From contig JAIXVE010000051.1 in assembly GCA_027483175.1 (NCBI GenBank), positions 1 to 45,628 on the forward strand: a stretch of 45,628 nucleotides of DNA, given 5' to 3'. Below, piece by piece: positions 8,106-16,907 of the stretch (position 1 is the stretch's first letter; each line of letters opens with the position of its first letter). A program made the position numbers and the translations under genes. The stretch is from Verrucomicrobiaceae bacterium. Its GTDB lineage: Bacteria > Verrucomicrobiota > Verrucomicrobiia > Verrucomicrobiales > V1-33. Under the pieces are notes generated by a model, which had not been told where the DNA came from, ran no database searches, and saw only the letters and a program-made list of their open reading frames with translations.

Positions 8106-10682
8106 TCAGAACGAAAACCTCACAATGCGCCACGCCCCGTCAACCCACGCCACGTCAATCTTCGGGGCGATCGGAATCCCGGACACCTTCTTGCCCGACA
8201 CCCGGGTCCCTTCCTGCTGAAGCGTCGGGCGCAGCGCCCTCCAGCCACCAGTCCCTTGCTCCGCACCAGGCATCGGTTCCTTCAGCGAAAACCCCAGGCT
8301 CTGCCACCCCGCTCGCTCCTTCCGCAGCACGCTGATCACATCGCGCGCCGGGAACACTCTCCAGATAGGTTCATTGGAAAAAAGCACATCATTGAAAAAT
8401 GTCTCCAGCGCCGGACACCCCGGCTCGCAAAACGCCTCAAGGAATGTCGTCAGCCACCGCTCCGCCTCCCCCGCATCCATCCCTCTCAACTCTGCCTCAA
8501 AGCACGGACGCACCCTTTCTGCAACACGCTGCACCCGAATCCGCCCAGAGCCGAAGATTTCTCCGGACCACGCGAGCTTCCGTTGCACCATCCGTACCCG
8601 GCCAGGCTGCGGTCGCGTGTACTCAAGGAAAACGTACGACACTTTGAACGTCTCCTTCCGCCTTCCATCATTCGTCACTTCAGTGCCCACACCGTGAAGG
8701 CATCTCACCTCTTCCGCCGTCCGCCCTTCTGTCACACTAGCCCTGCCGTCTGCTTCCGCCCATTCCAGTATTCCCTGCGGCGTCCTTGGCGTGCCATCCA
8801 TCCATCCGATCGACGAACTGAAGCTACGCTCCATGTCTTCGACCGCCGGCAGCGGCCCCTCATGACTGATCAATCCATCGAAAAACGGCTGGAGCCGTGC
8901 GACCACTCTTTTCGCGCTCCAGTCGCCATAAGCGCTGCGGCATAACTCTTTCGATGCCCTTTCCCTCGGCAACCGCGTCGCATCGTAGCGCCAGACAGGA
9001 ACCATCGCAACCACCGTCAAGCCACTCAGCCCCGCTAGCACCAGCACCCCTCGCCGCCGCGGCCACCACTGTCGCACCGCCATCCAGAAGGTCATCAATC
9101 CGCAGGAACTCGTCACCACCCCCACCAGCACCATGACCGCAGGCTGCACAAACACAAAAAAACTCGTCCTGTCCACCACCCGCAGACTCCCATCAACAAG
9201 ACCCGCATCCACTTGCTTCAGCCAATACCGGCCGGAATCGAAAAATGCTGGGGGATCCCAAAGCCACGGACTCACCGGTTCATCCGACCTCCACGGTGTC
9301 ACCACCAGCGCGTTCTGCCACACCGCCGTCTCCGGTGACAACCAGTGGAAGGCATGAAACGCCACGCTCACCGTGAACAACGGCGGCAGCGCAAAAATAA
9401 AGAACTGCGCCACCGTCACCAGAAAAGCCGCCATCCGACTCCGCCCCAGTCTCGCACCAAACGGCTGCGGCAATGCCTCGCGCAGCGGCACATGACGAAA
9501 CCGCCACAACCGCATCATCTGCCAGATCGACAAAACGCCAATCCCTATCGAAAGCACCCACACCGCCAGAAATCCCGCGATCAGCAGCCCTTTACTCCCA
9601 AGCCGCAGATCCAGCAACGCAGGCACCGGCGTGTTCGTCTGACTCAGCGTCGCGCAGAATCCCGCAGCACTCACATACAACCCTAACACCGTCCACCCCA
9701 GATCCGCCAGCCGCACCGCCGGCGTCACCAGCGGCGTCCCCGACAATCGCGGCCGACTCCCCCGGATCCCTTCCAACCGCTCCCTCACCTCCCCAACCGA
9801 AGCCACCCGTCGCGCCGGATCAGGGTGAATCATGTCCGTGATCAGATCATCCAGCCGCACATCAAGTGACTTCACCTGCGACAGCGGAAGCCACGCCCCG
9901 CGCGGCGGTGTCCCGCTCAGCATCTCATACAGCAACACCCCCAGCGCATAAATGTCCGCCGCCTTCGATGGCTCATAGTCCACCAGATAACATTCCGGTG
10001 CCAGATACTCCACCGTACCCGCCACCGCCCCGCTCCGCGTCATGCTGAACGCCACCCGACGCTGATTCAAACTCCGCGCCAATCCGAAATCCGACACCTT
10101 CGGCACCCCGGCCGCCGTCAGCAGAATGTTCGACGGCTTGATGTCCCGGTGAATCACTCCCTGCCCATGCGCGCAACCAACCGCCTCCAGCACCGGAAAA
10201 TAAAGCCTCAGCGCATCATCAAAATCAAACCCCCGCTCAGGCAACTGCGACGCCAGATTCGGCCCGTCAATCCACTCCATCACCAGCACCCCATCCCCCT
10301 CGCCCATGAGAATAAAATCCAGCAACCCCACAATATGTGGATGCCGCAACCCTCGCAGCATCTCCGCCTCGATCGCCAATCGCTCATCCATCTCCGGATC
10401 CTCCTCGGTGTTCACCTTCAGCGCCACCTCCCGCCCATCACTCAACCGGACACCATGCCACACCTGTCCCATGCCCCCGCGCGCCACAAGGCACCGAACT
10501 TCATAACCCGGCACCACCAGCAATTCCACCTCGCGCACCGACCCAAGAATCGACCGCCCCACCGCCTCCACGTCCATCCGACGCAGCCCTCCCGCGCCAC
10601 CAGACTCGGTGCCGGATTCACTCTGAGGCTCTCCTGCTTCTGATCTCATCAATTCATCACCGGGATCGCCTCCCGTCACCAC
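8106..10682 (-). CDS. Ser/Thr protein kinase with central transmembrane segments
   Basis: LVARGGMGQVWHG, EVALKV, VIHRDIKPSNILL, KVSDFGLAR, GTVEYLAPE, DIYALGVLLYEMLSG; several hydrophobic segments after the kinase domain. Confidence 0.92.
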   Translation of the reverse strand: MVTGGDPGDELMRSEAGEPQSESGTESGGAGGLRRMDVEAVGRSILGSVREVELLVVPGYEVRCLVARGGMGQVWHGVRLSDGREVALKVNTEEDPEMDERLAIEAEMLRGLRHPHIVGLLDFILMGEGDGVLVMEWIDGPNLASQLPERGFDFDDALRLYFPVLEAVGCAHGQGVIHRDIKPSNILLTAAGVPKVSDFGLARSLNQRRVAFSMTRSGAVAGTVEYLAPECYLVDYEPSKAADIYALGVLLYEMLSGTPPRGAWLPLSQVKSLDVRLDDLITDMIHPDPARRVASVGEVRERLEGIRGSRPRLSGTPLVTPAVRLADLGWTVLGLYVSAAGFCATLSQTNTPVPALLDLRLGSKGLLIAGFLAVWVLSIGIGVLSIWQMMRLWRFRHVPLREALPQPFGARLGRSRMAAFLVTVAQFFIFALPPLFTVSVAFHAFHWLSPETAVWQNALVVTPWRSDEPVSPWLWDPPAFFDSGRYWLKQVDAGLVDGSLRVVDRTSFFVFVQPAVMVLVGVVTSSCGLMTFWMAVRQWWPRRRGVLVLAGLSGLTVVAMVPVWRYDATRLPRERASKELCRSAYGDWSAKRVVARLQPFFDGLISHEGPLPAVEDMERSFSSSIGWMDGTPRTPQGILEWAEADGRASVTEGRTAEEVRCLHGVGTEVTNDGRRKETFKVSYVFLEYTRPQPGRVRMVQRKLAWSGEIFGSGRIRVQRVAERVRPCFEAELRGMDAGEAERWLTTFLEAFCEPGCPALETFFNDVLFSNEPIWRVFPARDVISVLRKERAGWQSLGFSLKEPMPGAEQGTGGWRALRPTLQQEGTRVSGKKVSGIPIAPKIDVAWVDGAWRIVRFSF

Positions 10683-10738
10683 TCACTTCCCCATCCCGCC
10701 ACCAAATGTTTCCGATTTTCTGACACACATCGAAGCCC

Positions 10739-11482
10739 TCAACCAAAAATCTCCCGCAGTTCCCTGTCCAGCTCCGGCCCCACCGTCATCCCGAGCACCA
10801 CCGCCGCCGCCAGACGCAAACGCTTGTGAAACTGCTCCCGCAATCGGCTCGCCGCCACCCTAACCGACCCCGCACTCATCCCAAGCCTCTCCGCCAGCCC
10901 CGCAAACGTCTCATCCACCATCACCCCCTCAAGACTCGGCAGCAGCTCCTCAAACAACGCACCCCGGCCCTTCCTCTCATACTCCTCCTTCAGCACCGCC
11001 ACACTCTCCTCCACCAGCCTGACGGCCAACCCCCGCCGAAACGCCGCCTCAGGCTCCGTCAGCACCGCATAATCCATCCGATAACGTTCCTCCGCTTCGC
11101 TCCAGTCGATCACCACATGGATCACCCCTCCCCCACGCTTCACCGCACGATCCGCCCGCTGCCGCTTCGCCGCATGCCGACTCAGCAGCGTCGTCAGATA
11201 ATAACGCAACCGCCCACGCGCCGCATCCGCCCGACGCAGCGTCCCCCGGTGCATCAACAGCACCAGAAAACTCTGCACATGATCCTGCGCATCCGCATGA
11301 CTGTACCCCTTATCCCTCAGAAACCCGTACAACGGGTACCAATACACCCGGCAGAATAAATCGCACGCCTCCTCCGCCTCCGCCGCATCCGCAGACGTCG
11401 TCCGCCTCACCACCGCCCACCGCGTCGTCTCAAACCTCCGCGGCGACCACGGATTTGCCGAAACAGATGCGCCAGGGTTCAT
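10739..11482 (-). CDS. ECF-type RNA polymerase sigma factor
   Basis: MNPGASVSANPWSPRRFETTRWAVVRRT...EEACDLFCRVYWYPLYGFLRDKGYSHADAQDHVQSFLVLLM...; C-terminal HTH FAGLAERLGMSAGSVRVAASRLREQFHKRL; adjacent and same strand as the kinase. Confidence 0.85.
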   Translation of the reverse strand: MNPGASVSANPWSPRRFETTRWAVVRRTTSADAAEAEEACDLFCRVYWYPLYGFLRDKGYSHADAQDHVQSFLVLLMHRGTLRRADAARGRLRYYLTTLLSRHAAKRQRADRAVKRGGGVIHVVIDWSEAEERYRMDYAVLTEPEAAFRRGLAVRLVEESVAVLKEEYERKGRGALFEELLPSLEGVMVDETFAGLAERLGMSAGSVRVAASRLREQFHKRLRLAAAVVLGMTVGPELDRELREIFG

Positions 11483-11563
11483 GCAGCTTTTTCGTCCCTC
11501 AGGACATCCTTCCAATAGCCGCTTCCCTGCCAGCCGCCAACAATTTCTCAGCGAATCCCCACC

Positions 11564-11613
11564 CTCCAACCCCCACACACCCTCACCCCTCCAACCCCCA
11601 CACACCCTCACCC
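11564..11613 (+). repeat. 25-bp C-rich tandem repeat (2 perfect copies plus partial)
   Basis: ctccaacccccacacaccctcaccc at 11564-11588 and 11589-11613, then ctccct... Confidence 0.85.
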
Positions 11614-11724
11614 CTCCCTACCCCATCACCCCCACCCCACCCACAAAATCCAATCTTTCCCGTAACATTCCACCTCCCACCGCCCAATCCCCCCCGCAAC
11701 CACCACCCCAACACCCGGCTCCCG

Positions 11725-12543
11725 ATGATTCACCCACCACCATGGCTCCTGCTGCCCCTTGCCCTCCATAGCCTGGTCTCCACATCGTCCGCAAAACTCC
11801 CCGAGCCCGACGCCATTTTCTTCGGCCCCGTCAAACACAAAGGCGGCACCTTGCTAGTGCCGGAAAACCCCGGCGACTTCATCCTCCTCGCCAGACTCAA
11901 CGGCGTCACCATCGCCCAATCCTCCCTGGCGGCCCTCTCCAGCCAGTTTGTCCTCAAGGTTCCCGTCGACGACGGCCAAGCCCCGCGCCTCACCGGCACA
12001 GCACGAGGCAACGAACGCGTCCGCGTGTTCCTCCAACGCACCGCCGACAAACGCGAGGAAGAAGCCATCGAAAGCAGCAGCTCCGGCGGCCTGCTCGTCC
12101 CCGCCGCCCGCGGCACGCTCACCGAAATGGTCGCCGGCCTCACGTTCTCTGGCGACTTCGGCGGCATGGCCCCCGGCTTCGCTCCTTTCGGCTTATGGGC
12201 CGCCGCATTCGGTGTCGCCGCCATCTCCCCTGCCTCCGATAGCGACGGCGACGGCTTCTCCAATCTCCAAGAGTTCGCCGCCGGCACCGATCCCACCTCC
12301 GGTGCCGACATCTTCCGCATCATGGAGGTCCGCCGCGTCAACGGCGTCAGCTCCATCAAATTCGGCCCCGTCCTCCTCAGCCGCGAATACGCCATCTGGT
12401 GCACTGACAAGCTCTCCGGCACCTCATGGACCCGCATCGGCACCATTCAACCCAACGCAGCCACCGCCCACCAATGGTTCGACCACACCACCCCGGCAGG
12501 CACTCCCCACCTCTTCTACCGCCTCACCGTCGAGGTCCGTTGA
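11725..12543 (+). CDS. Secreted protein with DxDxDG motif and C-terminal 'FYRL' beta module
   Basis: ATG 11725 with signal peptide (MIHPPPWLLLPLALHSLVSTSSA); SDSDGDGFSNLQEFAAGTDPTSGADIFRIMEV...HLFYRLTVEVR. Confidence 0.75.
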   Translation: MIHPPPWLLLPLALHSLVSTSSAKLPEPDAIFFGPVKHKGGTLLVPENPGDFILLARLNGVTIAQSSLAALSSQFVLKVPVDDGQAPRLTGTARGNERVRVFLQRTADKREEEAIESSSSGGLLVPAARGTLTEMVAGLTFSGDFGGMAPGFAPFGLWAAAFGVAAISPASDSDGDGFSNLQEFAAGTDPTSGADIFRIMEVRRVNGVSSIKFGPVLLSREYAIWCTDKLSGTSWTRIGTIQPNAATAHQWFDHTTPAGTPHLFYRLTVEVR

Positions 12544-12556
12544 ATTCCTCCGCCCC

Positions 12557-15500
12557 ATGAACACGCTGCCCTCGTCCCCACTCAGCGCGAAGCGCTCCGC
12601 GGCCCTCCTCTTCCTGCTGCTCTCTCTCCTCTTCTCCCCGCCTTCATCAGCCGACGAGCCCACCACCACCCAGACCATCACCCTCAACGCAGGCTGGAAC
12701 CTCATCTCCATCCAGATCGGCAAGGCCCCCCTGCCCGTCGCCAACTTCCAATCGCACCTCTCCGATCCCTCCCGGCTCATCGAGATCTGGGGCTACTCGC
12801 CCAGCGGCAATCCCGCCACCCCCGGCGTCTGGCAGAGCTTCCAGCCCCTCGTCCCATCCTTCCCCAGCGACCTCACCACCATCCACCAGGGCCGAGGCTA
12901 CTGGGTCAATGTCGCCCAGACTACCACCCTTTCCCTATCCGGCACCCCATGGAATGGGAACGTCAGCCTCACCACGGGATGGAACCTCGTCTCCTTCCCC
13001 GGCGTCAACCTCGGCACCGACGAAATCCAGGAACTCAGCGCCGTCTTCGGCTCCTCCTTCGACCGCATCCAGCAGGTCTGGTCATTCGACCCCACCTCCA
13101 ACCGCTTCAAGGGCTACGACCTCACCGCCATCCCCGCCCTGAAAGACCTCGCCAGCGTCTCCCCAGGCCAAGGCTACTGGGTCTACGCCCTCGAACCCCT
13201 CACCATCACCCCGCGGCCATTCGTCGCGCTCCCCTCCGACAGCGACGCCTCGCCGCCTCAGGCCGCCGAAGCCTTCCAGGCCACCGATCCCCGCTGGCTC
13301 GGCTCGAATCCCGCCAATTACATCGGCAAACAGGTCCGCTTCCGCGCCGCTGACGGCAGCGACACCCCCTACGAACTCAACGCCAACGGCATCCTCGACG
13401 ATCCCTACACCCAGGACACCATCCTCTTCGAAAAATCCGCCGACGCGGTCTCCATCACCATCGGCAACCAAGGCAGCGGCGCGCTCGCATGGTCCTTGGA
13501 GAACACCTGCCCATGGATCTACACATCCCCGGCCGACGACCGCACATGGCCCGCAGGCACCACCACCCGACCCCGCAATGCCAGCGGCACCGTTTCCTCC
13601 GAAAAAGACACGCTCCTCCTCTACGCCGACCGCACCGGCATGACCCCGGGCCGCAAGTCCGGCAACATCACCCTCTGGGTCGGCGGCACCGCCTTTCCCA
13701 TCAGTCTGCTCCTCGATGTCGCAGATGTGACTGGCGACTGGCGCGGCTTCGCCACCACCACCCGCGTCGGCGGCCGCAACATCTCCCTCGGCGAGGTGCG
13801 CCTCGTCCTCAACAGCTTCACCAGCAACGGCACCGACGAATCCGCCGGCTTCCGCGCCGTCCTCAACCGCGAGAAGTCCATCCTCTTCCCGCGCGATGTC
13901 TACATGGACGGGGTCTTCTATGCCGCCAATCAGTTCAAACTCACCACCAACTTCGAAATGAAGGCCGGCGACCGCAACGCGCCGCCCTACGACGTCTTCC
14001 CCGGCGATCCCAAGGACCGCGACACCAATGGCGACGGCAAAGTCGATGCCATGAACCCCTTCCCCTACGGCATCCGGCGCGAGGTCACCCTGCTCGGCAC
14101 CCGCGTCTCGCCCGACCGACTCGAGGGCACCTACATCGAATCCATCCGCGGCATGCTCCCGCCCCTCTCCGGGAACAACCTCGTCACCGACCAGAACCAG
14201 TTCCAGAGCAATGCCTTCCTCACCCAGAGCCAGCCGGTTTTCATCGAAGGCACCTTCGTCCTCGAACGCCAGAGCTTCTCTCCCACCCAGCGCAGTGTCT
14301 TCAACGAAAGCGCCGACCTCGGCCTCACCATAGGTGGCTCGGACTTCACTAGCCGCAGCGTCACCTTCGACGTCACCACGCCCGTCACGGTCCAAGGCGT
14401 CACGCTCTCCCTCAACCTCTCCTTCCCCGATCCCGCTCTCATCCAGATCGCCCTCATCGGACCCAATCCCAGCGACAATCGCTTCGTCATCCACGAGTTC
14501 GGAGACAGCACCGGCATTCCCGGCACCGTCCTCATCCCGGCGAACTCCTTCACCGGTCAAGGCAATGGCACATGGACGCTGCAGATCGACTGGGACGGCA
14601 GCACCGGCGAACGCGGCACGCTCCAAAGCTGGGGCCTGAACATCGAGGGCGCGTCTACGCATCAGGCCACAGGGCGTATCGTAAAGGCCGGGGCCATGCC
14701 CGTGGAGGTCATTTCCGGAGCTTCCATCCGTCTCGAAGGCGGCGTCACGACCCAGTCATTCACCACCGCCGCCGACGGCACGTTCACCATCCCCTCCCTC
14801 ACCGAAAACGACTACACGCTCTACCTCTCGAAACCCGGCTACGCCACCACCACCTACACGTTCTTCATCAGCGAAAACGACGAGGCACTCGGCGACATCG
14901 CCCTTACCCCCCTCGCCATCACCCAGCCCCAGCTCACCGCCGCCCCACCCATCGGCTACGCAGGCACCCAGCCACTGCACGTCGAATTCACCGTCGATCT
15001 GCCGCTGAACTTCGCCGGAACCACCATCGCATGGGACTTCGATGGCAATGGCACCACCGACCAATCCGGCCCGCTCGCCACCCTCACCGAAACAGTCCAC
15101 GACTACACCACTCCCGGCATCTTCACCGCAAAGGCCACCCTCACCGGCGGCACCCTCGGCGCTCCCATCGAGAAAACACAGCTCATCCACGTCCACCGCG
15201 GCACCGCCGATCCCGCAGGCGGCACCCAGCAAGTCCTCGTCACCAGCTTCGTCGGTGCCTTCGCTGCCCGTACCGACGCCGCCGCAAACACTCCCGCCGC
15301 CGCCCCCGCAGGCGTCACCGAGACCGCCACCGACACCGTCACCTACCTCGGACCCGCGCCCGTCAATCTCGCTTCCGGTTCCGTCTTCCAGGAAAGCATC
15401 TCAGACGCCGCCACCTTCGACCTCGACCGCATCCCGCTCGCTCCCGGCACCGCCTTCCCCAGCCCCGAAGACCTCGACCTCACACCCAATCACCCCGCGC

Positions 15501-15754
15501 TGCGCTACGTCCGCTTCAACACCAACAGCACCAACCCCACCAAATACGAAGCCCTCACCTACGCCCAGACTCCCTCCGGCAGTCGAGCCGTCGAACTGAA
15601 CAACCCCATCGGCTTCACCCCCTACACCATCCCCAGCGGCACCACCAAACCCAACCGCTTCCGCATCGCCACCACCCTCGGCGGCGCCGTCTTCAACCCC
15701 ACCGCCTCCGCCGTCGGCAACATCAGGATCCACCCAGGCCGCACCCTCCCCTGA
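12557..15754 (+). CDS. Large secreted protein: tandem GWN-type modules, proprotein-convertase P-domain-like, carboxypeptidase-regulatory-like, PKD-like
   Basis: ATG 12557 with signal peptide; TLNAGWNLISIQIG and LTTGWNLVSFPGV repeats; SVTFDVTTPVTVQGVTLSLNLSFPDPALIQIALIGPN...GTWTLQIDWDGSTGERGTLQSWGLNI (P-domain-like); GASIRLEGGVTTQSFTTAADGTFTIPSL; TIAWDFDGNGTTDQSG (PKD). Confidence 0.78.
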   Translation: MNTLPSSPLSAKRSAALLFLLLSLLFSPPSSADEPTTTQTITLNAGWNLISIQIGKAPLPVANFQSHLSDPSRLIEIWGYSPSGNPATPGVWQSFQPLVPSFPSDLTTIHQGRGYWVNVAQTTTLSLSGTPWNGNVSLTTGWNLVSFPGVNLGTDEIQELSAVFGSSFDRIQQVWSFDPTSNRFKGYDLTAIPALKDLASVSPGQGYWVYALEPLTITPRPFVALPSDSDASPPQAAEAFQATDPRWLGSNPANYIGKQVRFRAADGSDTPYELNANGILDDPYTQDTILFEKSADAVSITIGNQGSGALAWSLENTCPWIYTSPADDRTWPAGTTTRPRNASGTVSSEKDTLLLYADRTGMTPGRKSGNITLWVGGTAFPISLLLDVADVTGDWRGFATTTRVGGRNISLGEVRLVLNSFTSNGTDESAGFRAVLNREKSILFPRDVYMDGVFYAANQFKLTTNFEMKAGDRNAPPYDVFPGDPKDRDTNGDGKVDAMNPFPYGIRREVTLLGTRVSPDRLEGTYIESIRGMLPPLSGNNLVTDQNQFQSNAFLTQSQPVFIEGTFVLERQSFSPTQRSVFNESADLGLTIGGSDFTSRSVTFDVTTPVTVQGVTLSLNLSFPDPALIQIALIGPNPSDNRFVIHEFGDSTGIPGTVLIPANSFTGQGNGTWTLQIDWDGSTGERGTLQSWGLNIEGASTHQATGRIVKAGAMPVEVISGASIRLEGGVTTQSFTTAADGTFTIPSLTENDYTLYLSKPGYATTTYTFFISENDEALGDIALTPLAITQPQLTAAPPIGYAGTQPLHVEFTVDLPLNFAGTTIAWDFDGNGTTDQSGPLATLTETVHDYTTPGIFTAKATLTGGTLGAPIEKTQLIHVHRGTADPAGGTQQVLVTSFVGAFAARTDAAANTPAAAPAGVTETATDTVTYLGPAPVNLASGSVFQESISDAATFDLDRIPLAPGTAFPSPEDLDLTPNHPALRYVRFNTNSTNPTKYEALTYAQTPSGSRAVELNNPIGFTPYTIPSGTTKPNRFRIATTLGGAVFNPTASAVGNIRIHPGRTLP

Positions 15755-15795
15755 CGCCATCAAACACTCCCACTTCCAACCACCGATCCAACCTC

Positions 15796-16902
15796 ATGAA
15801 CTTGAAACCTGAAACCCGGAACCCTAAACGCAGCCTCCTCGCCGCACTCCTCCTTTCATCCCTCATCCCTCATCCCTCATCCTTCGCAGCAGACTCGCCG
15901 CTCTACATCCCTTTCCAGGGCCAGGTCACCAACCAAACCGGCACCATCGTCGCAGACGGCCAGTACTCCGTCATCTTCAACCTCTACGACCAGGCCGTCG
16001 GCGGCCAACCCGTCTGGTCCGAACGACACGTGAAGGTCGGCGTCACCCGCGGCATGGTCAATGTTTTCATGGGTAGTATCAGTCCACTCACAACGGTCGA
16101 TTTCTCCCAGACCAAATACCTCGGCATCACCGTCGACACCGACAACCTCGCCACCACCGCGGACCCGGAAATGGTTCCTCGGTCTCTGATCCTTTCCGCT
16201 TTCCATTCCAAGACCGCCGAAAAGATGACCGCATTTGATGCAGGAACGGGCCAATCCCTCGGGGTCAGTTACGGCTGGTCAACACTCTTCGACAACGGCA
16301 ATCCTGCTACCGGAAGAATCGCAGGCACAAAACTCTCGGACGATTCCGTGAACTCAGGAAAAATAACCAATGGCACAATCGCCATCGACGACATTTCCGT
16401 GGCCCTCAAGGCTGACATCGCCATCCCCCCGGGAACGATAATGGCATACGCCGCAAATGGCGTCCCTCCTGGCTGGGCCTACTGCGATGGCTCTTCACAA
16501 TCTAGAACCAATCCGCTTTACGTTCGTCTATTCAGCGTCATCGGCACCAGCCACGGCTCGGCAGATGCAGCAAGCTTCAATCTGCCCGACTATCGCGGCC
16601 GCTTCCTGAGAGGTGTCGACAATGGTGCCGGAAACGATCCCGACTCCGGACAGAGAACAGCCATGAAGCCCGGCGGCAACACAGCCGGGAGTATTGGAAG
16701 CGTCCAAATTGATTCCACTAAATTGCCGAATGCACCCTTTATAGTTAGCGCTTGGAATCAGGGAACTGCGGGTGACAACTCTGCTTTACTAAAAGCTGAA
16801 GTTCCCGGCCCTGGCTCAAGGGATAACTTCCCGGCAGTCGCGGGCGGGGATCCAGAGACTCGTCCTAAAAATGCGTATGTTAATTACATCATCAAGCTCT
16901 GA
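15796..16902 (+). CDS. Secreted phage tail-collar-domain (fibre-like) protein
   Basis: ATG 15796; signal peptide; IPPGTIMAYAANGVPPGWAYCDGSSQSRTNPLYVRLFSVIGTSHGSADAASFNLPDYRGRFLRGVDNG and terminal ETRPKNAYVNYIIKL, typical of tail collar/fibre proteins. Confidence 0.88.
   Translation: MNLKPETRNPKRSLLAALLLSSLIPHPSSFAADSPLYIPFQGQVTNQTGTIVADGQYSVIFNLYDQAVGGQPVWSERHVKVGVTRGMVNVFMGSISPLTTVDFSQTKYLGITVDTDNLATTADPEMVPRSLILSAFHSKTAEKMTAFDAGTGQSLGVSYGWSTLFDNGNPATGRIAGTKLSDDSVNSGKITNGTIAIDDISVALKADIAIPPGTIMAYAANGVPPGWAYCDGSSQSRTNPLYVRLFSVIGTSHGSADAASFNLPDYRGRFLRGVDNGAGNDPDSGQRTAMKPGGNTAGSIGSVQIDSTKLPNAPFIVSAWNQGTAGDNSALLKAEVPGPGSRDNFPAVAGGDPETRPKNAYVNYIIKL
15857..15884 (+). repeat. 7-bp tandem repeat (catccct x3 + catcctt) inside the signal-peptide coding region
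   Basis: Units 15857-15863, 15864-15870, 15871-15877 perfect; 15878-15884 with one mismatch; encodes SLIPHPSSF. Confidence 0.85.
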
Positions 16903-16907
16903 ACTCT

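Noticed and set aside
13082-14662. 526-aa minus-strand ORF
   Set aside because: Low-complexity antisense shadow of the well-supported 12557-15754 gene, produced by high GC.
14572-15795. N-terminal 408 aa of the 776-aa ORF
   Set aside because: His/Arg/Pro-rich out-of-frame translation of the upstream gene; real start is ATG 15796 with a signal peptide.
15796-16902. Prophage
   Set aside because: A tail-collar domain is present but no capsid, terminase, portal, integrase or lysis genes occur; context fits a secreted fibre-like protein.
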